Assembly (NCBI GenBank): GCA_029204225.1
Contig: CM055111.1
Span: 20,095,003 to 20,159,002, forward strand
Reading direction: 5' to 3'
DNA length: 64,000 nucleotides
Origin: Diphasiastrum complanatum
Taxonomy: Eukaryota; Streptophyta; Lycopodiopsida; Lycopodiales; Lycopodiaceae
The notes beneath the pieces were generated by a model. The model did not search any database and was not told where the DNA came from. It saw only the letters and a list, made by a program, of their open reading frames with translations. Shown here one piece after another: positions 9,975 to 21,996 of the stretch. Every line of letters begins with the position of its first letter. Position 1 is the first letter of the stretch. A program made the translations under genes and the position numbers.

Positions 9975-12286
9975 ATTCTTGGTAGTAGACAACCTTACAG
10001 GTTTTTTCAGAAAGAAGAGATAGAGATTACTAAGAAAATTAAAAATTATCTAAAGATGGGTCATTTTAAGCCAAGTAAGTCACCTTGGAGTGCTCCTATT
10101 CTTCTTAAATCGAAGAAAGATGGAGGCTTCAGGTTGTGTGTGGACTACAACGGGTTGAATAAGGTAACTATTAAAAATAAATATCTTTTGCCTCGTCTGG
10201 ATGATTTGGTAGATTGATTAGGTGGAGCAAAATACTTCACAAAGATAGATCTTAGAACCGGTTATCATCAAATTAGGATTCATCTGGATGACGTGCAAAA
10301 GACCGATTTTTGGACAAGATTTGGTCATTATGAATTTTTCATGCTTCCTTTTGGGTTGACGAATGCACCAGCTACGTTCCAACATATGATGAACGATATT
10401 TTTCATCCATATCTAGGGAAGTTTGTGGCTATATTCTTGGATGATATTCTCATCTACAATAGGACACTTACGAAGTATTTGAGTAATCTCAAGATTGTCT
10501 TAGATATTCTCAGGCGAGAGAAAGTTTATGCTAAGGAATCTAAATGTGATTTCTTTAAGCATGAGTTGTTGTACTTCGGTCATAAGATCACCCGTACTGG
10601 GTTGGAGATTGATGAGAGTAAGGTCAAGATAGTGCTTGAGTGGCCAATACCAAAGACTCTGAAGTACTTTTGTAATCAGAATGATACGAGGGGTCATAAA
10701 GCTTGATGGGCTGAGCTTATATAGGAATTTGATCATGAGATCTGATATGTCAAGGGCAGCTCTAACCAGGTTGCGGATGCACTTAGTTGGATTGGTAAAC
10801 TAAATGAACTTTCATTCACCTAGATTTTCACTAATCTGTATCTTTCGTTGAGAGGAAAGTTTGAATTGAATTCTCATTTTGGTCCCATCTGGAAGATGGT
10901 GGAGATAGGCAAAAATGAGAATGGAATAGAGATTTACTCACAAGGGTCTCAGGTTCATAGGAAAGATAAGAAGATAGCAGAACAGTTCTCTATCCAAGGT
11001 GGTTCACTATTTCGGAATGGAAAAATTTGTGTACCAATGGATGATGAGTTAAAGAAGAAAATTCTTTATGAAAAATAAAGTTTTATTGGCCGAAACTTAA
11101 GCCATTTGGCGAATCTTCTGTGGTTAAATGTAGACCTTGTCAATTAGCCAAAGCTGAACGCTTAAAGACTGGAGGGTTGTTACATCCCCTAGATGTCCCT
11201 CAGAAACGATGGGAAAATATATATATGGATTTTGTGGTTGGACTTCCAAGGACCCAACATCAAAATAATTCTATTTGAGCTGTGGTAGACAGGTTGACAA
11301 AGTTAGCTACTTTTATACTAGTCAAGTCAACTGCTAAGGCTTCAAATTTAGCCCAGATCTTTGTGGAAAGATTATTTAGCTTCAAGGATTGCCAAGAGAT
11401 ATAGTTAGTGATAGAGATCCTAAATTTACAGGTCACTTTTGGTCAGCTATGTTTCATAAGCTTGAATCCTCGCTTAGTTTTAGTTTTTCTGATCATCCTG
11501 AATCAGATGGACAGTCTGAGAGAACTAATCAGACTATGGAGGATATGTTGAGAACATATGTGTCTCACAGGCAATCTTAGTGGAAAGATTATGTTCCTTT
11601 GATTGAGTTTGCTTATAACAGAAGGAAATAATCTGCTACAGGTTATAGTCTGTTTATGTTGATGTACAGTTTTCAATCCAGATCTTCGGTAAATGTGAAG
11701 ACAAAGTCTGTTAAGATCCAGAAAGTTGCGGATTTCTTGCATGATATGCATGACATGTTGCAAGTGGCCCATGATTGTATCCGGAGTGCTCAGGATAGAG
11801 CTAAGCACTACGCCAATCCTAAGAGGTCTCCCAGAGATTTTTAAGTTGATGAATGGGTATATCTTAGAATACCTAAGGATCCTAAGACTATGCGTATGAG
11901 GAAGCATTATAAATTGTCTACGAGATATTGTGGACCGTTTCGGATTATAAAAAAAAATTGGTTCTTTAGCTTACGAACTATATCTTCAGAACAAGTCTAC
12001 AGCTCACCATGTGTTTCATGTAAGCCATTTTGAATTAAGTTTACATGAAGGTGACATAGTTGGTTCAGAGGAAGATCTTATCCATTTGAAAGACTTAGCG
12101 CTTAGTGTTCCTTTGGAACTTGAAAAAGTAATCTGAACCAGAGATAAACACTTGAGAAATTGTTCTATCTCTGATTGCCTGATCAGGTGGAAGGGACAAA
12201 TTGAGGATGATTATTCATGGGAGCGGGTCAAAAGCAAGTATAAAGAAGAATTTTTCTAGGTTTCACTTCTAGAGATAGAAGTGGTT

Positions 12287-12300
12287 CAAGGGAGGGAGAA
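12287..12300 (+). promoter_or_regulatory. Polypurine tract of the gypsy element
   Basis: CAAGGGAGGGAGAA lies directly before the LTR start TGTTACGTCC. In LTR retroelements this tract primes second-strand DNA synthesis. Confidence 0.7.
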
Positions 12301-12785
12301 TGTTACGTCCATGTCCTGTACAAGGAAATCAGAATAATTCCTGACGTGAATAGCCGGTCACTCCAGTTGTATGTGGCTATTAGTTATGCTACGTCATTTT
12401 GGACGTGGTCGTATTAAGTAATTAATAGTCATATGAGGGCTCAGACCTATAATTGGACATAGTAGCACATGCATGGTGAAGACTACTTTAATGTAAGAAT
12501 ACGAGGTCAATAGCTCAATTTAGGTTGCATAGGAGTCCTAAAAAGAATATTCTATCTCTCTTGAGGAGAATAAGTCCATTGGAAATCGCCCATCCTCCTA
12601 TTGTGAATTGTGATTCTTGAGCCAGCTTCTCCTCTCCTCTCTTGTGTTCTTGACTATGGCTTGGAGGTGGATTGGTTAGGGTATTGACTAGCCTCTCCAT
12701 ATTGGTTGGGTGGTTCATGCTCCATAGGTGTCCTTTTGGTTTGCATGTGACAAGATTCTTGAAGATCTTCACTTGGCAACTGTTA
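12301..12785 (+). mobile_element. 3' LTR of the gypsy element
   Basis: The LTR starts TGTTACGTCC after the polypurine tract. It aligns along its length with two solo LTRs at 16684-17167 and 39276-39760 (shared phrases TTATTAG/CTATTAGTTATGC, AATCATATGAGGGC, AGACCTATAATTGGACAT and GATTAGGGTATTGACTAGCC), though it differs from them by roughly 20%. The end is placed by that alignment and by the expected length of about 485 bp; it is uncertain by a few bases. Confidence 0.75.
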
Positions 12786-14411
12786 TTTGTCCTATGATCC
12801 AGCTTCTTCCTAAGTTGTTTAGGAATGTGAACAAAACATACACAACCAAAGATTTTTAAATGGCTGATACTAGGCTTGTGTCCATGCCAAACTTCATAAG
12901 GAGTTTTGTTGTTGACAACTTTGGTGTTGGATCTATTCTGTAAGTAACAGGCGATGGCAATAGCTTTTGCCAAAACTTTGCAAGTAGGTGCGCTTGATGT
13001 AGCATGGATCTAGCTGAGTTGAGAAGAGTTCAATTCTTCCTTTCTGCAATCTTGTCCTGTTGAGGTAAATAGGAAATGGTGAACTATCTTGTAATACCAT
13101 GTTTAGCCATGTAGTAAGACATCTCGTTAGAGAGGTATTCGCCGCCACCATTAGTTCGGAGTGCTTTCACTTTTGTATTGCGGATGTATTTTCCATCTGC
13201 AAAATCAGAGGTTCATTTCACGTTTCACCTAGTTCGTCAAAGAACTAGTTGAGCGAAGTGATTTCATTGGCCATCTTTGTTGTTGTTACATATTCTGCAT
13301 CGCCAAATGATTGAGCCACGATGGTTTGCTTTTTGATGACCCAGAGAATTGCTGCTCCTGCTACAATGGTACATCCTCCTGAGAAACTTTTGTAGTCATC
13401 CTTGAGAGATGTCCAACTAGCATCACTATATGAAAGCATCTGGAACCATGCATCACAAGAATAACACGATACATTCGATTTTCGAATTTAGCCAACACGA
13501 ATTGATAGTATGTCCTTCGCATTTGCATCTCACGCATGTCTTCTTGTCGCCATTCTGCTATTTTTGCTTCTCTTTGTTTTTCCATTTGCCTCTGTTGGCT
13601 CCTTATGCTTGCTGGTCTCGATCATGCTTTTGGTATGACTCCCTCTTAGGCTTGAACTACTTCTTCGTCTTCTCCTTGTTGTTGTAGATAGCTTGGTCAG
13701 AAGCATCCTTGTGATCAAGATGCTCACGATCTTTGACTTCTTCTTGAATCTTGATCATTTTCTTTTAGAGTGTCATAGCTAGATCCTTTGCTGGAAGCGT
13801 CTGGGTTGTCTGGAAGGATCTTGGTAAAGCTCTTAATAGATAGGTGAGTTGTTTCTCTGCTGATACTGCATTCTCTGCTACGAAATTGTTTAATGAAAGG
13901 ATTAGATCCTTCATCTTTCTAATAAAGGAGATGAGGTCTTTGCCATCCCATTGTAGGTTTGTCAGCTGATATTCAAGCAACGTGAACTGATTGTGTGATT
14001 TTGTTTGAAATTTTGTGAGTAAAGTATCTCACATCTCTCTTGCATTGGAGAGTGTAGCGAGGTCGAGTTAGGCTATCCTCAATGGATAATGACAACACGG
14101 CTACTGCCTTGTCGTTCTTCTCTCTCCATTCACGTACATCTTTGCCTGTAATTGTAGGCATCTCCTCGGTTCCATCCACCTAGGGAAATAATCCTTCTCC
14201 CTTTAGTATAAGAGAGGTCTTGACCTTCCATGCAAGGAAGTTATATCCTGATGAGTTAAGAATTGTGTAGATTTTTTATTGTATACTGCTTATTGAAGCC
14301 ATTGTTGTGAACTATGTTCTCACTTGTTAATGGTTCTTTGTCATGAATGCTTTGCCTCATAGATCTCATGGTTTTGTGGCTATGTCAGACTATGACAGGC
14401 TCTGATACCAG
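12786..14411 (-). pseudogene. Scrambled copia relic: gag, zinc knuckle, RNase H, integrase fragment
   Basis: Read leftward on the minus strand: a primer-binding site (14399-14411), gag start MASISS (about 14300), gag (14179-13765: MDGTEEMPTITGKDVREWRE, LTNLQWDGKDLISFIRKMKD), a zinc knuckle (CVRCKCEGHTINSCW, about 13530), then an RNase H piece (YSDASWTSLKDDYKSFSGG and DAEYV, 13439-13245), then an integrase piece (GGGEYLSNEM, about 13145, and YEVWHGHKPSISHLKIFGCV, 12900-12835). Protease and reverse transcriptase are missing and RNase H stands before integrase, the wrong order for copia. Its gag matches the plus-strand copia element at 18541-19100 closely, so both belong to one family. Confidence 0.8.
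14399..14411 (-). promoter_or_regulatory. Primer-binding site (initiator Met-tRNA type)
   Basis: The minus strand reads TGGTATCAGAGCC, the common copia primer-binding site complementary to the 3' end of initiator Met-tRNA. The same motif stands at 18429-18441 in the plus-strand relative. Confidence 0.85.
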
Positions 14412-14660
14412 AGAGCAAAAAAATCGTGACTCGAAAACAAAACATGAAGTGAAACAATCACGAATGAAATCAATTTGGATGGTTGTTGATCATTGCCTAC
14501 TATATCATTCCTACAATTCACCAGAATGTAGACAGACTTTGTTGACCTGTGTTATGAATTAATTCAGCATTCAACAAGATTGAACCAATGTGTGGAATAG
14601 ATAAAACAAGTGAATGAGATACATGAACAATAGCAAACAGATGCGAATAGATATTGTTCA
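14412..14660 (-). mobile_element. Partial LTR of the scrambled copia relic
   Basis: On the minus strand this segment, ending directly at the primer-binding site, aligns with the 3' half of the LTR at 17789-18427 (shared phrases such as CTACATTCTGG.GAATTGTAGGA). The outer half is not recognisable. Confidence 0.6.
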
Positions 14661-14685
14661 TGTATCAATTAACAGATATTTCACG

Positions 14686-14906
14686 AACAGATTTTTGAGC
14701 ACTCATTCGCCAATATCATAGACATGCTCTTCAGTGCCCAGAAAAGATGGATATCCAACATCTACTACCGGATTATGAACTCTAGTACTATATTGTGGAG
14801 GTTTGAATGAGTTAGTAAATACGGATAGACAATCTGTGTTCTTCTGAATCATGAATCATGAAATCTATGTCTTTAACAAGCCTCTCGGTTTGAGCAGTAT
14901 AGAACA
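14686..14906 (-). repeat. Partial copy of the segment downstream of the EamA pseudogene
   Basis: The phrase TTTTTGAGCACTCATTCGCC and about 220 following bases match 27927-28145 and 34782-34995 with few changes. In those copies the EamA transporter pseudogene follows on the right; here the 2.6 kb composite block begins instead. On the minus strand a frame reading VHNPAVDVG..SFLGTEEHVYDIG is shared by the copies, possibly the end of the same captured gene. Confidence 0.75.
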
Positions 14907-15939
14907 CACAGATTACACACCATAGACATAATGTCGCAACTTTTTTTTTTGTTTACAACAACATTTTCAAGCACTTTTGTCTCCCAAATCAGCACATCGG
15001 TGCAAGAGAGGTAATCATGTCGTACGAGGAACTAGCTACTGCTCATTCTATATCTGTTTGTGTGACAATGTGTGTCTGCTACTTTGTGACTAACACTGAC
15101 GCATTAAAAAAAAAAAACTAGCACATCTCCCACGTTCATCCTGTTTATATAGGAACAGAGAGAAGGGAGTTTATGCTAATCATTTGATTACAAGAAATTG
15201 TTTAAGCTCATTCTAACGATTTCCAATTGTGCGTTGTCGTTGTCGTCGTCCGTGGAGTCTGTTCTCCATGTTGGTACTTCGTTGATCTTGCATGGTACTT
15301 AGGTCATGAAGATCCGCCACTTTTGTAGCCATCTGTGAGTCGTATGTGACCGTAATCATTTCCTTGCAGTGTCTCTGCGATCGTGAAGGTTCTTCGGAGC
15401 CTGAGACCTTTGGCAAGCAAACGCATATAGACCATAGTAGGGGCTTATGCGGTGCTCAGGCAGTTCGTCTCTTCAAGAGGGGAGAAACATTGTAAATCGT
15501 TAGTGTGAACTTTGTGGTGGCCTTCAGTCATCTTCCTTTGTGGACTGCTTTGTGTTTGTTTCATAGGTGACTGCAATCTCAAACTTGGAGATGGCCTTTG
15601 GTTTACTTTGCATTGGACCATAGGCTAGACTCTTTTAAAGTTGTTTGCATTGCAGTTATGGTTATTTTCAGTTTCTGCCTGTTGGTAGTTCCCATGTATT
15701 TCTGCAGGTTTTGGTTCATAAGCTAGCAATGCTTTGTGGGTAGAAACTTCGTGTTTCTTCAAGTTCTAACCATGGTGGTTTGAAGGCACAGAAACAAGTT
15801 GGTGAGCTTTGTTAAATATCAAAGTTAGAAAGTTTGTCTTATTATAGATCTAGATGCATTTTCATTTAATACATTTGGATGTGCATTGTAAGAGTGCTTT
15901 GACCAATGGAGGAGCAAAGATGTTTGTGACTTGCATTGA

Positions 15940-16683
15940 ACTTGCATTGGTGACTTTAGTAGATATTTTTTAACTTATCTTCTAAAGAGTGAGGATTTCA
16001 TACTTGATGTCTTTCTCAAGTTGAATAACGTTGTGGAGAGTCAATTCAACAGTGAAGATCAAGTGCTTAAAGTTGGCAAATGAGACCTATCAACAAAGTT
16101 CAAAGATGTTTGTGTGGCACATGGGATCAAGAGGGAGCTTTCAAACTCAAAGGTTATACATAGTCTGGAAGAGAGGAAGATCAATCTTTTTGAAAGAGCC
16201 AAATCCATGAGGGTGAATGCAATCTTCATAAGTCTTCTGGGGTGAAGCTTTGATGTATGCTAAGTTTGTTTTCATAAGGTACTCAAATGAAGATTTATAT
16301 GGTTGGTAAGAAGCCAAGTTTGGAGCATTTGAAGATCTTTGGTAGTACTTGCTATGTCAACTCATCTTTTGGATTCTTGAAGGGAATATGTATTGGCTAT
16401 AGTGAAGTAATGAAAATTTATAGGGTTTACATTCCTAAGTCAAAGAAAGTTCACATTTCTAAGGATGTTGTCTTTGAAGAGGAGATTGTGGAGAAGATTG
16501 ATGTTGTTGATGTTGATCAATCTAGCATTTCTGATGGTGATAAAGATGGTTCTTTGGATGGTGATGGTGAAGATGCATCTCCAAGTCAAGTTCTAAGAAG
16601 ATCCTCAAGGGAAAGACAAAAGCCATCTAGGCTTCCATATGATGAGAAAGGCAAGCAAGTTCAAGGTACAAACTTTGCTTTAC
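15940..16683 (+). pseudogene. Copia integrase fragment
   Basis: The region shows weak copia integrase similarity from about 15960 (FLTYLLKSEDFILDVFLKLN) through KFKDVCVAHGIKRELS (about 16095) and ERKINLFERAKSMRVNA (about 16165). An open frame at 16287-16683 follows: SLEHLKIFGSTCYVNSSFGF, GICIGYSEVMKIYRVYIP, DVVFEEE, and a linker with RRSSRERQKPSRLPYDEKGK, which precedes reverse transcriptase in copia elements. The solo LTR at 16684 interrupts it. The counterpart in copy 2 is 38530-39275. Confidence 0.7.
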
Positions 16684-17172
16684 TATTATGTCCATGTCCA
16701 GTATGAGGGATTTAGAATAATTCCTTACATGGATGGCCAGTCATTCGAATGTATGTGGTTATTAGTTATGCCTTGTCATTTTGGGCTTGGCCGATAAAGT
16801 AATTAATAATCATATGAGGGCCTAGACCTATAATTGGACATGGAGCACTTGCATGGTATTTGACTGCTATAATACCTAAATAGAAGGTCAATTGCTTATT
16901 CTGGTTACATGTGGATCCTAACAGATTTATTCTCTCCTCTTGGGAGAGAATATATACTAGTGGAAATTTGCCCATCTACCTACTGGATTTTTTGATCCTT
17001 AAAGCCAGGAGCCCCTCCTCTCTTGCATTCGTTCACCATGGCATGGGGGTGAAGTGATTAGGGTATTGACTAGCCATTTTTTGTTGGTTGGGTGGTTTTT
17101 CTCCACAGATATCCTTTTGGTTGCATGCAACAGAATCTAGTCAGATCTTCACTAGGCGATCCTTACATTTAC
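16679..17172 (+). mobile_element. Solo LTR of the gypsy family with target-site duplication
   Basis: The LTR (16684-17167, 484 bp) is flanked by the 5-base direct repeat TTTAC (16679-16683 and 17168-17172), the size expected of LTR retrotransposon insertion. It matches the LTR at 12301-12785. The first bases, TATTATGTCC, have lost the usual TG. The LTR interrupts a copia linker region. The copia frame resumes after it with VDEAMQVDGGFHGMEA, fitting the EAM...W..AM.E motif upstream of copia reverse transcriptase. A single LTR with no internal part points to loss by recombination between the two LTRs. Confidence 0.85.
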
Positions 17173-17490
17173 TCACATTCTTTGGTTCATCTTCTTGTGT
17201 AGATGAGGCTATGCAAGTGGATGGTGGCTTTCATGGAATGGAAGCAAATAATGGATCTGGAAAAGAGGTCTTAGTCAAGGACTTTTATTGTCAAGAGTAA
17301 GATCAAGAGGTTGATCTTGAAGGGCTTCAATAACACAAAAGGAAAGGTGGAAATTTGGAGCTAGTCAAGAGTATCAAAGGGAAGTCAAGTGGAAAAGATA
17401 ATTTAAATATGTTTTGTAGGTTTTTGAAGACTCAAGTAAGGTCAAAGGAGCAAAAAGGAAGTGTTGTTCAAGTTTACTTTACTTGTTTTA
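17168..17490 (+). pseudogene. Short copia relic after the solo LTR
   Basis: The open stretch CVDEAMQVDGGFHGMEANNG continues the interrupted copia linker (start of the RT region). It soon becomes unreadable. A purine-rich GGAGCAAAAAGGAAG (about 17446-17460) could be a polypurine tract. Confidence 0.5.
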
Positions 17491-17788
17491 TCTCATGTTT
17501 GAGCAATTTCATGTGAATGTGCTCAAGAAACAAAACATTTCTATTTACAAAGCTTTGCTAGCTTTCAGCTCTCTGCCTGAAGAAAATGTTCACGAACACG
17601 AAATTCAAGAGACACAAAGCACAAAAGTCGCGAACGAGAATCTTTTGTGGTCCAGCACAAGAAAGTCAGACAATATAGACGAAACCAACGACGCGACACA
17701 AAAGAATGTCACGAAATCTTTTCTGCCCTCATGCTCCATGAAGGACCAGCAAGGTCACACAGGTACCCAGAAGTACAGAGGTCTGATA

Positions 17789-18427
17789 TGATGGCATGAC
17801 GTTAGGAGATACACTCTACATCGTGGCTAATCCGCCACTCTTGTAATTTTTTCATTAGTTGTACATGTAATTACTCTAATCTAAAAGATTACACAGAGCG
17901 ACTATATACTTACTAGATGATACTTGATAGAGAGAGCATATACATATATATAGAGATGTATGAAGTAGTCTGATGCTAGTAAGCAATCAAGACAAAAAAT
18001 ACAAAACAGAAGTCCGCCTGCGTGCGAGACAAGTTCATGTGATCAGGATCCACAAATATCCACAAGTCCGCTAGTAAGCGAGACATCCACTCGTGAGAAA
18101 ACTGTATTTCTCTCATGCCAACGCACTACGTGGATCTGCATGCAATGCTTGAAGAATCAGAAAAAAATCAATAGATGATCTTGTAGCCATTGTGCACATG
18201 CAAATGTATCTGCTGTTATTCGTATGTCTGATTCTCTCATTCATTTAGTTCTGTAGTTTGTTGAAACTTTGTTGAACGCTACATCAATTTATAAACGTAG
18301 ATCAGCAGTGCTTGACTACATTCTGGAGGACTGTAGGAGTAATTCAGCCAACAGTGACCAACGATCGCATCTGAACTCCCTCCGAATCACATTGAATCGT
18401 TTGCGACTCATTCAATCTCTTTCATCA
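17789..18427 (+). mobile_element. 5' LTR of a copia element
   Basis: The right end is fixed by the primer-binding site that follows (TTTCATCA, then G, then TGGTATCAGAGCC). The left end is set at TGATGGC because TGATG mirrors the final CATCA; this start is tentative. A CATATACATATATATAGAG stretch (about 17938-17956) may hold the TATA box. Relatives occur at 14412-14660 (minus) and 29950-30250 (plus). Confidence 0.65.
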
Positions 18428-18428
18428 G

Positions 18429-18441
18429 TGGTATCAGAGCC
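18429..18441 (+). promoter_or_regulatory. Primer-binding site (initiator Met-tRNA type)
   Basis: TGGTATCAGAGCC lies one base after the LTR end. Confidence 0.9.
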
Positions 18442-18540
18442 TATCTATTGTCATAATCTGACATAGCCAAGAAGCTATCAAATCCAGAAGGCCAAGCATT
18501 CAGACAAACAACCATCAACAACTAAAAAGACTTCAGAAGC

Positions 18541-21255
18541 AATGGCTTCAGTCAGCAACATACAGAACAAGATCTGTACAATTCTTGATTCTTCAGGATC
18601 TAACTTTCTAGTCTGGAAAGTTAAAACATCACTGATACTCAAGGGCTAAGGTTTATTCCCCTAGGTGGATGGCACAGAAGAGATGCCTATGACATCAGGC
18701 AAAGAGCTACGCGAGTGGAGGGAGAAAAATGACAAGGCAGTAGCCTTGCTATCTTCATCCATTGAAGATAGTCTCACACTTGACCTGGCTATACTCTCCA
18801 AAGCTAAGGAGATGTGAGATGCATTGCTCACGAGATTTCAAACGAAATCAAGAAGTCAAATCATGATTCTAGAAGATCAGCTGACAAATCTACAGTGGGA
18901 TGGGAAAGACCTCACTTATTTTGTAAGGAAGATGAAGGATCTGTTTCTATCACTACATAACTCTGGAGCAGAGAATGCAGTGTCAACTGAGAAGTAGCTC
19001 ACTTACCTGTTGAGAGCCTTACCCAGATCATTCCTGACAACGAGGACCCTGCTCGCAAAAGATCCTACCATGAACCTCAAAAAGGCGATTGTCGAGATTC
19101 GATAGGAAGTCGAGGCGAGAGAACATCTTGATCACAAAGACCAGGCCCTCTACGACAACAAAGAAAAATCCAAGAAACAATTTATGCCTAAGAGGGAGTC
19201 AAATTAGAGGCAATATCGTGATCAGCAAGCAAAGGGGACCAGCAAAGGCAACTAGAAGAGCAAAGGGGGGTCGAAGCAGCAAGGTGGAGAAAAGAAGACT
19301 TGCGTGAGATGCAGAAGAGATGGGCACACGGTTGATACATGATGGCTCAATCCAAAAATTAACTGTATCCACTGCCACAAGAAGGGTCATGCAGCCGTGG
19401 ATTGCCGACAGAACCTGAGAAACAACTTAGCACATAATAGACAAGAGAACAGGAACAGTTCATCCTATGTCGAGGAGCCCAAGAGCTCAAAAATGGGCAA
19501 AGAAAGATCGAATAGAAACTGTTCGACTGCGTATATCTGTGAAGACGTGTGTGCCGCGTCAACATCTGACACACATGAGGTGATCCTAGATTCAGGATCC
19601 ACCTCACACTTTATGACATCAAGACGAATCATGTCTGATTTCAGAAGTGCAGATCCTTCAAGTTTCATAGTTCTTGGAGATGGATCTAAACATCAAGTGA
19701 ACGATATTGGTTCACTGTGGCTCAACACCAATGGCAGAGACAGACGACTCGAAGACATTTTGTTCATGCCTACACTGCAGCAAGACTTGCTTTCTATAGT
19801 AAGAATAGCAGATGCAGAAATCGGTGTGACATTTTTAGATGAAGCATGCAACGTGGTTGACGCCAGTACTAGTACTTTGGTCGCTCAAGGCAGAAGAAAA
19901 GGTAATCTATATCATCTGAAGGTACGCCTACCTGTAGATTAGCTACATCAGACTCATGATGACTCGCCATACACTCTGTGGCACAGGAGACTCTGCCACA
20001 TGAACTCAATGGCACTTTACCAAGCAAGCCATCATGGAGCAATAACAGGGGTTGTCTCAGTCATTATAAAGAAACACTCTATAATGCCATCTGAAAAAAG
20101 TGGACCTTGAATGGATCCAAAGATGTCACGCACTCCCTTCATCAAAGACTCCTACAGAACAACCAAGATTCTAGAGTTAGTGCATTCTGACATTTGTGGG
20201 CCTTTCAATATGATCTCAGTAGGAGGTTCAAAATATTATATAACCTTCATTGATAATTATAGTAAATTCGCTAGTGTCTTTTATTCAGAATAAATCTGAA
20301 GCACTTGATAATTTCATAGAATACGTGAATTGGACTGAGAGATGTACAGGCAACAAGGTTAAGCAGATCAGAACATATCGAGGTGGCAAATACATCTCGA
20401 ATCGCTTTACTGACTTCTACAATGATTGTGACATCATTCATAGAAGGACTGCAGCCTACACACCACATCACAATGGTGTTGCAGAAAGAAAGAACAGGAC
20501 CCTGATGGAAGCTGTCAGATGCATGATGGCCTACTCGAAGGCTCCAAGGGTACTGTGGGCTGAAGCAGTAGCTACAGCCACATACATCCAGAACAAGACA
20601 GACAAGTCTGGTGTCCCTCACATGACACCACACGAGTTATGGTGGGGTAGAAAGCCCAACCTGTCTCACATCCGAATCTTTGGCTGTGTAGCTTATGCAC
20701 ATATTCCTAATAAGCTTCGAAAGAAGCTTGATGAGAAAGCCGAGCAGGGATTTGTAGTAGGTTATGACAACAATTCGTCATACTACAGAGTCTACATGCC
20801 AAACACGAACACTTTGAAGACAGTGAAAGTTGTCAGATTTGATGAGAGCAGGACAATGGCCAATGACGATCCTGTCAGCTATGAAGTTTTGGAGAGAGTA
20901 CTATGACCTGTCGCCAATGACAGAGGGAGCAGAGGACGAACACAAAAATGAAAATTTTCGAGTCATCTCCCATTCGAACGATGAATTAGAAGAAGAAAGA
21001 TTTGAGAGGCAACTTACTGCTATAGTTCTTGTAAACCAAGATGGTTCCGGACCCGGCAGAGTAGACAATGGCAAAGGTATTGTTGTCCCAGGAGGATCTC
21101 CTAGAAGGTAAAGAGCGCCAGCAAGATACGTGCCAGCACAACCACATATATGTGTGTTTTGCCACGCGATGCTGCCACGCGAACCCGATACTTAGCCAAA
21201 ATTTTGACATTTTTCTTATGTGTGGCATATCCATGCTAAAACTTTTTTGAGGACC
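18541..21255 (+). pseudogene. Copia retrotransposon gag-protease-integrase region, 3' part missing
   Basis: Gag starts at 18542 (MASVSNIQNKICTILDSSGS) and includes LTNLQWDGKDLTYFVRKMKD. A zinc knuckle (CIHCHKKGHAAVDC, about 19364-19405), the protease active site LDSGSTSHFM (about 19588) and the pre-integrase motif LWHRRLCHMNSM (about 19978) follow. Integrase then shows LVHSDICGPFN (20180), HHNGVAERKNRTLMEAV (about 20467) and HIRIFGCVAYAHIPNKL. At least five stops or frame changes occur (18648, 18816, 19002, 19940, 20291). The frame can be followed into the acidic linker (to about 21110) and more weakly to about 21255. RT and RNase H are absent. A same-family RT-RNase H piece lies at 29070-29945, beyond the CACTA element and other insertions. 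Confidence 0.85.
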
Positions 21256-21990
21256 CTGCCGGTGAAATCCATTAGTTTGTTGTAAATTTTTTTATCTATT
21301 ATGAATAATAAGTTAGTAAAAAACAACTTTATGATTAATTTAAAAGCAAATAAATTATTTTTTTTATATTTTGAATAGGTGTATACTTATAATAAAATGT
21401 GGACTAAAAATTAAATGATCATAATCTCAAATTATTATGCTCTGACGAATTAAAGTTACTATCAGTTGAATATTACATGTTATATTATGTATTTATAGAC
21501 ATTATGATGTGTTTCTATATTGAAAAAAAAAATTAATCAAAATTTGACAATTTTTTCAATATGGTATTGATGGGTAAAAATATAAGCGTGAGCTTAATAT
21601 GCATGTGAGAGGATGCTAAGTACCTTACATTTGAGAGCCGTGTGGTAGCTTGTTAAGCTAATTTGTTGATAAAACAATTGCAATGTTATACACCTTTGTG
21701 TGTTTGCAAAGATCAATGAATAGTCGAACAATATTGTGGCAAAGTGTATTATTATCTCAAAGAAGATGTTTTTTAATTATAATATATAAATAATCAACAC
21801 ATATATCTTTTAATTAGTTCACACATCTATTAATATTGATAAATTTTTATAATTCTAAGTGATCGCGAGATGCGTTTGAAATGAAACTTTAGAAATGCAA
21901 CATCGTAGAAAAATATAATAATTTTAATTTGAAAACAATATATATTGACCACAATGGATCATTTTAGGACAAAATTATTTGTGACATGTA
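21256..21990. other. AT-rich stretch between copia and CACTA elements
   Basis: No gene is seen. The 3' end of the minus-strand CACTA element should lie in here, but I found no clear CACTA/TAGTG terminal motif. Confidence 0.4.
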
Positions 21991-21996
21991 CAAACT

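Larger units (their letters stand above)
8890..12300 (+). pseudogene. Ty3/gypsy retrotransposon, degenerate internal region (gag end, protease, RT, integrase)
   Basis: In order on the plus strand: a gag remnant with a degenerate zinc-knuckle-like HCSKLGHVMKFC (about 9170-9210); a retropepsin with VDSGSTHNFI (9232-9501); a linker (FPDELPHGILPSRSVDHKI, to 9974); reverse transcriptase from about 10060 with [33 protein letters not shown] and the catalytic FLDDILIY (near 10435); an RNase H end (GSSNQVADALS, about 10753); and integrase pieces with RPCQLAKAERLKTGGLLHPL (about 11130), DFVVGLPR and DHPESDGQSERTNQ (about 11495). Protease-RT-RNase H-integrase is the gypsy order. Many stops (for example at 9972, 10216 and 11578) and a missing RNase H core show it is dead. 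No 5' LTR lies near; the SET module takes its place. Confidence 0.85.
14907..17492. repeat. Composite TE block, copy 1 (direct repeat of 37500-40091)
   Basis: Sequence and order are the same in both copies, with only scattered differences (about 97% identity by eye). The block contains a non-coding 5' part with a poly-T tract (14940-14950), a degenerate copia integrase region, a solo LTR and a short copia relic. Copy 2 ends where a copia LTR has inserted; copy 1 runs on into 17493. Confidence 0.95.

Noticed and set aside
14940-14950. Poly-T/poly-A tracts (14940, 15106, 37533, 37700) as LINE or SINE tails
   Set aside because: They are internal to the duplicated composite block, with no target-site duplication or retroposon body beside them.
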